Part shown: one piece after another, positions 18,585 to 26,026 of the stretch
Position numbering within the stretch: the stretch's first letter is position 1
Layout of the letters: the number at the start of each line of letters is the position of its first letter
NCBI GenBank assembly: GCA_934393265.1
Contig: CAKRQL010000004.1
Coordinates: 124,001 to 188,000, forward strand
Direction: 5' to 3'
From: an uncultured Eubacteriales bacterium
GTDB taxonomy: Bacteria; Bacillota; Clostridia; Oscillospirales; CAG-272
Length of the DNA: 64,000 nucleotides
The notes under the pieces: model-generated
The model's input: the letters and a program-made list of their open reading frames with translations, nothing else
Databases searched by the model: none
Told to the model about the DNA's origin: nothing
Position numbers and translations under genes: made by a program

Positions 18585-18860
18585 ATGAACAAGACAGATC
18601 TCGTAAACGTAGTAAGCCAGGAGACGGAGCTCAAGAAGAAGGATGTTGAGGCTGTTCTTAACGCAACTCTCGACGCCATCATGAATGCGCTCAAGGAGGG
18701 CGACAAGGTTCAGCTTATAGGCTTTGGTAACTTTGAGGTAAAGGAGTCCGCCGAGAGAGAAGGAAGAAATCCTCAGACAGGCGAAACGATAAAGATAGCG
18801 GCAAGCAAGAGACCTGCTTTTGCCCCCTCTAAGGTGTTCAAGGACGCTGTCAACGGCTGA
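18585..18860 (+). CDS. hup: DNA-binding protein HU
   Basis: Histone-like nucleoid protein of 91 residues, full length. MNKTDLVNVVSQ is the dimer-forming helical N-terminus. GFGNFEVKESAEREGRNPQTGE leads into the DNA-binding arm with the RNPQTG motif, and the C-terminus is the normal AFAPSKVFKDAVN. It has its own strong promoter and an AAAGGAGT ribosome-binding site. The stop overlaps the next ATG by one base (TGATG), so it is coupled to rqcP. In B. subtilis the gene at this place is mazG-like yabN; HU takes that position here. Confidence 0.96.
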   Translation: MNKTDLVNVVSQETELKKKDVEAVLNATLDAIMNALKEGDKVQLIGFGNFEVKESAEREGRNPQTGETIKIAASKRPAFAPSKVFKDAVNG

Positions 18861-19114
18861 TGAGACTCGACAAATTCCTTAAAATATCAAGGCTCATAAA
18901 GCGTCGAACCGTAGCAAACGATGCCTGCGATGCCTCGCGCGTTTCGGTAAACGGAAAGCCTGCAAAGGCTTCCTACGATGTAAAGGTGGGAGATGTGATA
19001 TCTCTGTCCTTCGGAACGAAGGAGATCAGCGTGAGAGTTCTTGATATAAAGGAGACCACAAAAAAGACTGAGGCTGCGGGAATGTATGAGATAATTTCCG
19101 AGACCCCGGTATAA
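18860..19114 (+). CDS. rqcP: S4-domain ribosome quality-control factor RqcP
   Basis: Small RNA-binding protein of 84 residues, formerly YabO, of the Hsp15/S4 family. The S4 fold is visible from MRLDKFLKISRLIKRRTVAN through RVSVNGKPAK to VKVGDVISLSFG. RqcP works with RqcH on stalled 50S subunits to add alanine tails. It overlaps the HU stop by one base. It ends before a strong terminator (19124-19168) that separates it from the sporulation genes yabPQ. Confidence 0.92.
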   Translation: MRLDKFLKISRLIKRRTVANDACDASRVSVNGKPAKASYDVKVGDVISLSFGTKEISVRVLDIKETTKKTEAAGMYEIISETPV

Positions 19115-19123
19115 AGGCAGTGC

Positions 19124-19168
19124 GCGCCGCATATTTTCGTTAGTGAAGATATGCGGCGCTCTCTTTTT
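19124..19168 (+). terminator. Terminator between rqcP and yabP
   Basis: Perfect 11 bp stem GCGCCGCATAT (19124-19134) / ATATGCGGCGC (19149-19159), followed by TCTCTTTTTA. It divides the housekeeping HU-rqcP pair from yabPQ. Confidence 0.8.
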
Positions 19169-19195
19169 ATGCGCTGATTTATACCGGAGGTGGAC

Positions 19196-19453
19196 ATGGA
19201 TTCCAAAGGAGAAAAACTGTCGGTCGGCATAACCGGCAGACGCATACTTACGGCAGACGGCGTGAGGAGCATTATTTCGTTTGACGGTGCTGAGGTGAGC
19301 GCCGAATGTGATGGCTTTACGCTCTTTGTTGAGGGGGAAAACATGCGCATAATCAGTCTTTCCGAGGAGAGTGGGAAAATAAACATCTGCGGGAGAATAG
19401 ACGGCGTGTTTTTTCGCGACGATAACGGGGGAAAACGGCGTACAAGGGGATAG
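19196..19453 (+). CDS. yabP: Sporulation protein YabP
   Basis: Small YabP/YqfC-family protein of about 85 residues. Typical family positions are RRILTADGVRSIISFD, the FTLFVEGENMRI strand and GKINICGRIDGVFF. In B. subtilis yabP is a mother-cell sporulation gene transcribed with yabQ. ATG 19196 is preferred over GTG 19190 because GGAGG (19186-19190) lies five bases before it. It is followed three bases after its stop by yabQ. Confidence 0.88.
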   Translation: MDSKGEKLSVGITGRRILTADGVRSIISFDGAEVSAECDGFTLFVEGENMRIISLSEESGKINICGRIDGVFFRDDNGGKRRTRG

Positions 19454-19455
19454 CT

Positions 19456-20142
19456 TTGAAATATTTTGATATACACGAGATACTGATGTCTGCCATCGGG
19501 GCGTGCCTGTACGGCGTCACCGCCGGGCTACTGTATCCTCTTGTCCGTTCACTGCTTTCACTTTTGCGTGGCTATTTTATATTTCCGATTGTGACGGTTT
19601 TCGGAAATGGCGGTATTTCTGCGGCAAGGATGAAGTGGGCGCGACTTGGCGGGGCGAGACTGACAGCCGTCGTTTATAACGTCTATGATTTTTTGTTTTT
19701 TTCCACCGCGGGAGCAGGACTGATTTTGCTTATCTACGGTCTGCTTGACGGTATGTTCAGGTTCTATATGCCGATAATAGCTACACTTGCGTTTGCAGTC
19801 ACTTACCGTTCGGCAGGCAGACGAATCGGAGAAGTACTCTCTGCATTTCTGCGAAAGCTGTCTTTGCCGGTAATTCTTCTTATGGCACTTGTGCTACAAC
19901 CGCTGTATCTGCTTGTCCGATTTGTACGGTGGAGCTTTGAACGTGCTTTAATCCCGTTTTTCAAAAACCATGCGGTAGTTCCGGTCTCGCGTTTTTATCG
20001 GTCGTTTTTGAAGGGTATAACCGAGAGGATAAAAAGAATACGGAGGCACCGCAGGGGAAACGACATAAGCAGCAAAGCGACCTCTCCCGCACCGGAAAAA
20101 GGCACGAATGTAAAGGGCGAAAAAGCGCATAATGACATATAG
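19456..20142 (+). CDS. yabQ: Spore cortex biosynthesis protein YabQ
   Basis: Membrane protein of 228 residues, needed for spore cortex formation in B. subtilis. The start is TTG 19456 with an AAGGGGA ribosome-binding site. Three to four hydrophobic segments lie at about 12-36, 75-120 and 137-157. The N-terminal region, with YDFLFFSTAGAGL in the middle, fits the YabQ family. The C-terminal tail (about 175-228) is highly basic and then polar. The usual next gene, divIC, is absent: a terminator and the glycogen operon follow. Confidence 0.85.
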   Translation: MKYFDIHEILMSAIGACLYGVTAGLLYPLVRSLLSLLRGYFIFPIVTVFGNGGISAARMKWARLGGARLTAVVYNVYDFLFFSTAGAGLILLIYGLLDGMFRFYMPIIATLAFAVTYRSAGRRIGEVLSAFLRKLSLPVILLMALVLQPLYLLVRFVRWSFERALIPFFKNHAVVPVSRFYRSFLKGITERIKRIRRHRRGNDISSKATSPAPEKGTNVKGEKAHNDI

Positions 20143-20152
20143 CACGGCAGAG

Positions 20153-20179
20153 CGGGCAGCTTGCTCTGCCCGTTTTTTT
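20153..20179 (+). terminator. Intrinsic terminator after yabQ
   Basis: CGGGCAG (20153-20159) / CTGCCCG (20166-20172) stem with a six-base loop and seven T residues. Confidence 0.85.
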
Positions 20180-20239
20180 CTATCGCGCATGCATCTATAT
20201 AAAATAACGCGCAAAATTAACAGGTTTTGCCTGTTTTTC

Positions 20240-20268
20240 TTGACAAACTACAAACAACATGCTAAAAT
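20240..20268 (+). promoter_or_regulatory. Promoter of the glycogen operon
   Basis: Perfect TTGACA (20240-20245), 17 bp spacer and TAAAAT (20263-20268), leaving a 5' leader of about 75 bases before glgB. Confidence 0.75.
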
Positions 20269-20349
20269 AAAACCAGTAACAAAGGTGCCGTTTGCAACAT
20301 TTGTCACATTAGCACGGTTTTTATAAAACTGCTCGGAAAGGAGAAGAAT

Positions 20350-22266
20350 ATGGAGGGCGATCGCAATCTCGCACCGTATCTTTTTCATCAGGGAACAAAC
20401 TACCACGCATACGATTATCTCGGATGTAACAGGCTGCCGTCAAAGGACGGGTATCGCTATGTATTCCGCGTGTGGGCACCGTCGGCAGACTCTGTGTCGC
20501 TTGTGTCGGATTTCATCGGTTGGGACACTCCCCGGCGCATGGAGCGCGTTACCGAGATGGGCGTGTGGGAAACGACTGTCGATTCCGATGTATCACTTGA
20601 AAAGGAGCCTTACAAATTCCGCATACGTCGCGGCGGGCGCGAATTTGATAAAGGGGACCCATACGCGAGGTTTTCCCGCGGAGGAGCGGATGGTGCATCG
20701 CTCATCTTCACGGAGTCGGCGCACAGATGGCACGACGCACAATGGATGAGAAAGCGGAAGAAAACCGTACTTCCGAAAAACGGCAGCTATCTCTCATCTC
20801 CGGTAAATATTTATGAGGTTCATCTCGGAAGCTTTATAAGGCACGAGGAGGATAACCGCCCGTATTCATACCGTGAATTTGCTGATGTGATAGTCCCGTA
20901 TATCAAATACATGGGATATACGCACATAGAATTTCTGCCTCTCATGGAATTTCCTTATGACGGTTCATGGGGCTATCAGGTCTGCGGTTTCTACGCTCCG
21001 ACCTCGAGATACGGCGACCCGGATGATTTTAGGTACATGATAGACAAACTTCATTCAAACGGGATAGGAGTTATACTTGACTGGGTGCCGGCTCATTTTC
21101 CGAAGGATGCGTGGGGGCTCTACGAATTTGACGGCTCTCCGCTCTACGAGTATCAGGGAAAGGACAGGCAGGAGTCGCGCTCATGGGGCACTCGCTTCTT
21201 TGACCTCGGGCGCGAGGAGGTACAGTCATTCCTTATATCAAACGCCTTTTATCTTCTGCGTGAGTTTCACATAGACGGTCTGCGGGTGGATGCCGTGGCG
21301 TCAATGCTCTACCTTGACTATGACAGAGATCAGGGGGAGTGGGTACCGAATATTTACGGCGACAACAAAAATCTCGAGGCAATAGCCTTTTTCAGAAAGC
21401 TCAATACCGCACTGTTTGCGGATCAGCCGGACATACTTATGATTGCTGAGGAGTCTACGGCTTATGCTGGTATTACAAAGCCTGTCTCGGACGGCGGGCT
21501 CGGATTCAATCTGAAATGGAACATGGGATTTGCAAACGACATATATGACTATGTCGCAATGGATCCGGTATACCGCCGTTTCCACCACGCGGCACTGACA
21601 TTTCCGATTATGTACGCATTTTCCGAAAACTTCGTTCTCCCGGTGTCGCATGACGAGGTCGTTCACGGCAAGAAATCATTTATTGACAAGATGTTCGGCT
21701 CCTACGAGGACAAGTTCAGACAGGCGCGCACGCTTTGCATGATGTTCATGACTTATCCCGGTAAAAAGCTGATGTTTATGGGTACGGAATATGCTCAGTT
21801 CCGGGAATGGGACTATGCGTCATCGCTCGAGTGGTTTATGCTCGATTATCCGATGCACAGGGGCTTCCGGCAGTATGTTGCGGCACTTAACAGCTTCTAT
21901 CTTGCACATAGCGAGCTTTGGGAGAGCGATTTTTCGGACGACGGATTTGAATGGATACTTCCGGATGAGGCGTCGAAATCCACGGTCGTTTTCCGCAGGA
22001 AGAACCGAAAGGGCGGGAGCCTTGTTGTTGCACTGAATTTCTCCGGTGCCGAACAGACCTTGAATTTCAGTGCACCTATGGAAAACCGGTACGAGTGCAT
22101 TTTCCAGACAGGAGATTATCCGGATTCAAAGTTCTCAATTACTGCTTGCAAGCTTCAGGGGATTACCTACAGGCAGCTTACCGTTCCGGCGTTGTCCGGA
22201 GCGATATATACCGAAAAGAAAGGCGCAAAAAAACATATGCGAACTGGTGAAAACAATGTATTTTAA
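20350..22266 (+). CDS. glgB: 1,4-alpha-glucan branching enzyme
   Basis: Introduces alpha-1,6 branches into glycogen; 638 residues. An N-terminal CBM48-type domain (about 30-125, YVFRVWAPSADSVSLV) precedes the GH13 barrel. The nucleophile is Asp314 (GLRVDAVASM), the acid/base Glu367 (MIAEEST) and the transition-state residue lies in SHDEVVHGKKS. The barrel entry DWVPAHFPKD is typical of branching enzymes. It is the first gene of the operon, has a GGAGAAG ribosome-binding site and overlaps glgC by 11 bases. Confidence 0.96.
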   Translation: MEGDRNLAPYLFHQGTNYHAYDYLGCNRLPSKDGYRYVFRVWAPSADSVSLVSDFIGWDTPRRMERVTEMGVWETTVDSDVSLEKEPYKFRIRRGGREFDKGDPYARFSRGGADGASLIFTESAHRWHDAQWMRKRKKTVLPKNGSYLSSPVNIYEVHLGSFIRHEEDNRPYSYREFADVIVPYIKYMGYTHIEFLPLMEFPYDGSWGYQVCGFYAPTSRYGDPDDFRYMIDKLHSNGIGVILDWVPAHFPKDAWGLYEFDGSPLYEYQGKDRQESRSWGTRFFDLGREEVQSFLISNAFYLLREFHIDGLRVDAVASMLYLDYDRDQGEWVPNIYGDNKNLEAIAFFRKLNTALFADQPDILMIAEESTAYAGITKPVSDGGLGFNLKWNMGFANDIYDYVAMDPVYRRFHHAALTFPIMYAFSENFVLPVSHDEVVHGKKSFIDKMFGSYEDKFRQARTLCMMFMTYPGKKLMFMGTEYAQFREWDYASSLEWFMLDYPMHRGFRQYVAALNSFYLAHSELWESDFSDDGFEWILPDEASKSTVVFRRKNRKGGSLVVALNFSGAEQTLNFSAPMENRYECIFQTGDYPDSKFSITACKLQGITYRQLTVPALSGAIYTEKKGAKKHMRTGENNVF

Positions 22267-23419
22267 GAAAGAATGTATTGCTATGCTTCTTGCCGGCGGT
22301 CAGGGCTCGCGCCTCTATGACCTCACAAAGCAGACGGCAAAGCCGGCGGTTTCCTTCGGCGGTAAGTACCGCATAATTGATTTCCCGCTGTCCAACTGCA
22401 TAAACTCCGGTATTGATACTGTCGGCGTACTTACACAGTATCAGCCACTCGCGCTGAATGAGTATATAGGAAACGGAGATCCGTGGGATCTTGACCGGAC
22501 ACGCGGCGGTCTCTCCGTGCTCCCGCCGTATCAGGGCAACAAGTCGTCGGTATGGTATAAGGGAACAGCCAATGCAATATATCAGAACATCAATTTTATT
22601 AAACAGTACAACCCTGATTATGTGCTTATACTTTCGGGCGACCACATATACAGAATGGATTATTCCAAGATGCTCGATCAACATAAATCCACCGGTGCGG
22701 CGTGCACCGTAGCCACCATAACCGTACCTATGGAGGAGGCGAGCCGCTTTGGTATATGCAATACCACTCCGGATGGATCAATATATGAATTTGAGGAAAA
22801 GCCGAAGCACCCGAAGAATAATCAGGCGTCGATGGGTATATACATCTTCAATACGCAGACGCTCATTGAATATCTCGAGATAGACGAGGCTGATGACAAT
22901 TCATCGAACGACTTCGGAAAGAATGTAATACCTAACCTTCTTGCAAACGGAGAAAAGCTGTACGCTTATAAATTCTCCGGCTACTGGAAAGACGTCGGAA
23001 CAATAAGCTCGCTTTGGGAAACGAATATGGACCTTATAGGTGATGAGCCGGCGCTCAATCTTTCCGATAAGAATTTTCGTATATACTCGAGAAATTCGGC
23101 GCGCGCACCGCAATATCTTTCGGCGGGATGTCGCGTTGTCAATTCCATGATCTCCGAGGGCTGTCGGATAATGGGCACCGTTGAGAATTCAATACTGTCT
23201 GTCGGTGTTACTATCGAAGAGGGCGCGGTGGTGCGTGATTCGGTTATAATGGATGACGTCACGGTACAGTCGGGCGCACAGGTGAATACGGCGATTGTCG
23301 ATGCCGACAGCGTAATCACATCAGGTGCGACGGTCGGAATACCGGATGCCGGCAAGAGCAGGATCGCCGTTGTCGCAAAGGGAAGCACGATCAGCGGCAA
23401 ATACGGTCAGGACGTGTAA
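22256..23419 (+). CDS. glgC: Glucose-1-phosphate adenylyltransferase, catalytic subunit
   Basis: Makes ADP-glucose from glucose-1-phosphate and ATP, the committed step of glycogen synthesis; 387 residues from ATG 22256. The nucleotidyltransferase motif is MLLAGGQGSRLYDLT, followed by KPAVSFGGKYRIIDF and the sugar-phosphate region SGDHIYRMDY. The C-terminal left-handed beta-helix has hexapeptide repeats. A longer reading frame extends upstream into glgB, but the family N-terminus (KKECIAMLLAGG) supports 22256. It is paired with the GlgD subunit directly downstream. Confidence 0.94.
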   Translation: MYFKKECIAMLLAGGQGSRLYDLTKQTAKPAVSFGGKYRIIDFPLSNCINSGIDTVGVLTQYQPLALNEYIGNGDPWDLDRTRGGLSVLPPYQGNKSSVWYKGTANAIYQNINFIKQYNPDYVLILSGDHIYRMDYSKMLDQHKSTGAACTVATITVPMEEASRFGICNTTPDGSIYEFEEKPKHPKNNQASMGIYIFNTQTLIEYLEIDEADDNSSNDFGKNVIPNLLANGEKLYAYKFSGYWKDVGTISSLWETNMDLIGDEPALNLSDKNFRIYSRNSARAPQYLSAGCRVVNSMISEGCRIMGTVENSILSVGVTIEEGAVVRDSVIMDDVTVQSGAQVNTAIVDADSVITSGATVGIPDAGKSRIAVVAKGSTISGKYGQDV

Positions 23420-23434
23420 AAGGAGGAGTGAGAT

Positions 23435-24565
23435 ATGGCAATCAGTGCAGCAGGAATAATTTTCTCGAGCTTGAACAGTAACACTCTCTCGAGACTTACA
23501 GGAGACCGGACGGTTGCGGCAATTCCGTTCGCGTGCCGTTACAGACTTATAGATTTCAGTCTGTCAAATATGGTTCATGCAAATATCACGAATATCAATA
23601 TAGTCGCGAATTATAATTTCCGTTCGCTTGCCGAGCATATCGGAAGCGGTAAGGACTGGGATCTTGCGCGCCGTGCGGGAGGCATAAATTTTGTCTCTCC
23701 ATACGGGACGGCTCATTCGGCTTCCGCAAAGCTTTATTCAACGCATATGGAGGCGTTGATGAGCATGAAGGAGTATATTGACGAGATCCGCGAGGATACG
23801 GTAGTGCTTATGGACTCTGATACTGTTTTCAGTATAGATCTTACCGACGTCATAAGACAGCACGAAATGACCGGGGCGAATGTAACCTTTGTCACAAAGC
23901 TTGTTGCGTCCGATTACTCATCAAAGACACCGCGCCTCATGCTCTCGTCCGTAGCGGGAAAGGTTACGGATATGGCACTCAGCAGCGTTTACAATGAGCG
24001 CGACCCGGAGCTTTCTCTATCGGTCCTTGTAATGAAGACGGCATATCTGCGCAAACTTATAGAAGAGGCGGCGGCGTACGGAATAAACAGCCTTACATCT
24101 GTGCTTCTGCACAATTACAAATACGAGAATTACCGCACATACTGCTATGACGGATATGCCGCGTCAGTCTCAAGCTTCCTGGATTATTACCGCCGTTCCA
24201 TGGAGCTCGTAGGTAATGCCGACGCGCGCGAATCACTTCTCGGCAAAAAAGACGCACCGATACTCACTAAGGTACACAACTCTGCGCCCACACTCTATAA
24301 GGCGGGCGCGCATGTTGAAAACTCCATGATAGCAGATGACTGCGTTATAGAGGGCACGGTTATAAATTCCGTTCTTTACCGTGGCGTTCACATTGCAAAG
24401 GGAGCTGTTGTCCGCAACTCGGTTCTGTTTTACGGAACAAGGGTAGAGAAGAATGCGTCGCTTAACTGCATTGTAACGGATAAGTTTGTCACCGTTACCG
24501 ACGGTGTAGAGCTCTCGGGAAATCCGAATATGCCTTTCTACGTACAAAAGGGCAGGCGAGTCTGA
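23435..24565 (+). CDS. glgD: Glucose-1-phosphate adenylyltransferase, GlgD subunit
   Basis: Non-catalytic or regulatory partner of GlgC; 376 residues. It keeps the fold (RYRLIDFSLSNMVHANI, LMDSDTVFSIDL), but the glycine-rich catalytic loop of GlgC (AGGQGSRL) is replaced by SSLNSNTLSRLTGDRT, as in other GlgD proteins. Such pairs occur in Bacillota and form GlgC-GlgD heterotetramers. An AAAGGAGGAG ribosome-binding site sits just before ATG 23435. It shares the operon with glgC and glgA. Confidence 0.94.
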   Translation: MAISAAGIIFSSLNSNTLSRLTGDRTVAAIPFACRYRLIDFSLSNMVHANITNINIVANYNFRSLAEHIGSGKDWDLARRAGGINFVSPYGTAHSASAKLYSTHMEALMSMKEYIDEIREDTVVLMDSDTVFSIDLTDVIRQHEMTGANVTFVTKLVASDYSSKTPRLMLSSVAGKVTDMALSSVYNERDPELSLSVLVMKTAYLRKLIEEAAAYGINSLTSVLLHNYKYENYRTYCYDGYAASVSSFLDYYRRSMELVGNADARESLLGKKDAPILTKVHNSAPTLYKAGAHVENSMIADDCVIEGTVINSVLYRGVHIAKGAVVRNSVLFYGTRVEKNASLNCIVTDKFVTVTDGVELSGNPNMPFYVQKGRRV

Positions 24566-24586
24566 GACGTCTGACAAGGAGTTGTT

Positions 24587-26014
24587 ATGAAAATTCTTTA
24601 TGTGACAAGTGAAGCGGCGCCATATGCCGCGAGCGGCGGACTCGGCGACGTTATGGGTGCCCTGCCGAGGGAAATAGCGAACGGAGGTGCCGAGGTCTCC
24701 GTGATACTCCCGCTATACGGGAGCATGAAGGAGAGCTTCCGCAGGGAAATGAAGAAGTACGCGGATATATCCTTTAACCTCGCATGGAGAAAAACTGGCG
24801 CGTCTGTATTTTTGATTGAAAATTCCGGCGTTAAATATTACTTTTTGGAAAATCACTATTATTTTTTAAGGCAGAAGCTATACGGAGAGCCGGATGACGG
24901 AGAAAGATTTGCGTTCTTTTGTCGCGCTGTCGTCGAGTTTATGCTTCAGACCGGAAATATTCCGGACATCCTCCATGCGAATGACTGGCAGGCGGCGATG
25001 AGCGTTGTCTACATCAAGACTGAGTACTCGCCGATTCGTGAGCTTCAGAAAATCCGCACTGTATATACGATACACAATATCGAGTATCAGGGGAAGTTTC
25101 CGACGTATATTCTCGGAGACGTTTTCGGTCTGGACGCAAAATATTTCGATGTCGTTGAGTACGATGGGTGCATAAATCTTATGAAAGGGGCGCTTGTAGT
25201 TTCGGATTATATAACGACGGTCAGTCCGAATTACGCGACCGAGCTTCGCTATGATTATTTTGCATTCGGACTTGCCGGCATCATTAACAGCGTATCCGGT
25301 AAGATGACGGGTGTGATAAACGGTATTGACTATTCATACTTCTCACCGGAGCACGGAGGAGACATAGATTTCCCATACGGAAAGAATAATCTTATTGACG
25401 GCAAAAGACAAAACAAGCTTGCACTTCAGCGTGAGCTCGGTCTCCCGCAGAATGACGACATCCCGCTTATTGTAATGATAACGCGCCTTGCCGGAGCAAA
25501 GGGGATAGATCTCGTTTTGCGTGTGCTTGACGAACTGCTGTTTTCAACAGAGGTGCAGTTTGTAATTCTCGGAACCGGTGAAGCGGAGTATGAAAATGCA
25601 CTGCGCACGATAGAGAGTAATCATCCGACAAAAATGCGTGCTCTGATAAAATTTGACCGTGTGACATCAAAGAAAATGTATGCGGCGGCAGACCTTTTCC
25701 TTATGCCCTCGAAAAGCGAGCCGTGCGGACTCTCACAGATGATTTGCTGCTCATACGGCACGCTTCCGGTGGTACACGGCGTGGGCGGTCTTGCGGATTC
25801 TATAAAGAATTACGGAGAGGACGGAGCAAACGGCTTTGTGTTTGCGGATTACAACGCTCATGAAATGCTGTTTCTTATAAAGCGCGCTCTCGACCTGTAC
25901 AAGGACAAGAGCGAATGGAAAAAGCTTGTGGAGACGGCATACGCTTCTGATTTTTCATGGCAGAAATCTGCCGGAAAATACATGGAAATATACGAAAATC
26001 TTATTAATTGGTAG
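24587..26014 (+). CDS. glgA: Glycogen synthase
   Basis: GT5-family enzyme of 475 residues that adds glucose from ADP-glucose to the growing glucan. The N-terminal ADP-glucose site is SGGLGDVMGALP, the KTGGL equivalent, near residue 16. HANDWQAAM (about 126-134) lines the acceptor cleft. The C-terminal domain has the nucleotide-sugar motif SEPCGLSQM with the catalytic Glu. The GT-B domain length is normal. AGGAG precedes ATG 24587. It is placed between glgD and glgP. Confidence 0.95.
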   Translation: MKILYVTSEAAPYAASGGLGDVMGALPREIANGGAEVSVILPLYGSMKESFRREMKKYADISFNLAWRKTGASVFLIENSGVKYYFLENHYYFLRQKLYGEPDDGERFAFFCRAVVEFMLQTGNIPDILHANDWQAAMSVVYIKTEYSPIRELQKIRTVYTIHNIEYQGKFPTYILGDVFGLDAKYFDVVEYDGCINLMKGALVVSDYITTVSPNYATELRYDYFAFGLAGIINSVSGKMTGVINGIDYSYFSPEHGGDIDFPYGKNNLIDGKRQNKLALQRELGLPQNDDIPLIVMITRLAGAKGIDLVLRVLDELLFSTEVQFVILGTGEAEYENALRTIESNHPTKMRALIKFDRVTSKKMYAAADLFLMPSKSEPCGLSQMICCSYGTLPVVHGVGGLADSIKNYGEDGANGFVFADYNAHEMLFLIKRALDLYKDKSEWKKLVETAYASDFSWQKSAGKYMEIYENLINW

Positions 26015-26026
26015 GTAGTAAACCCG

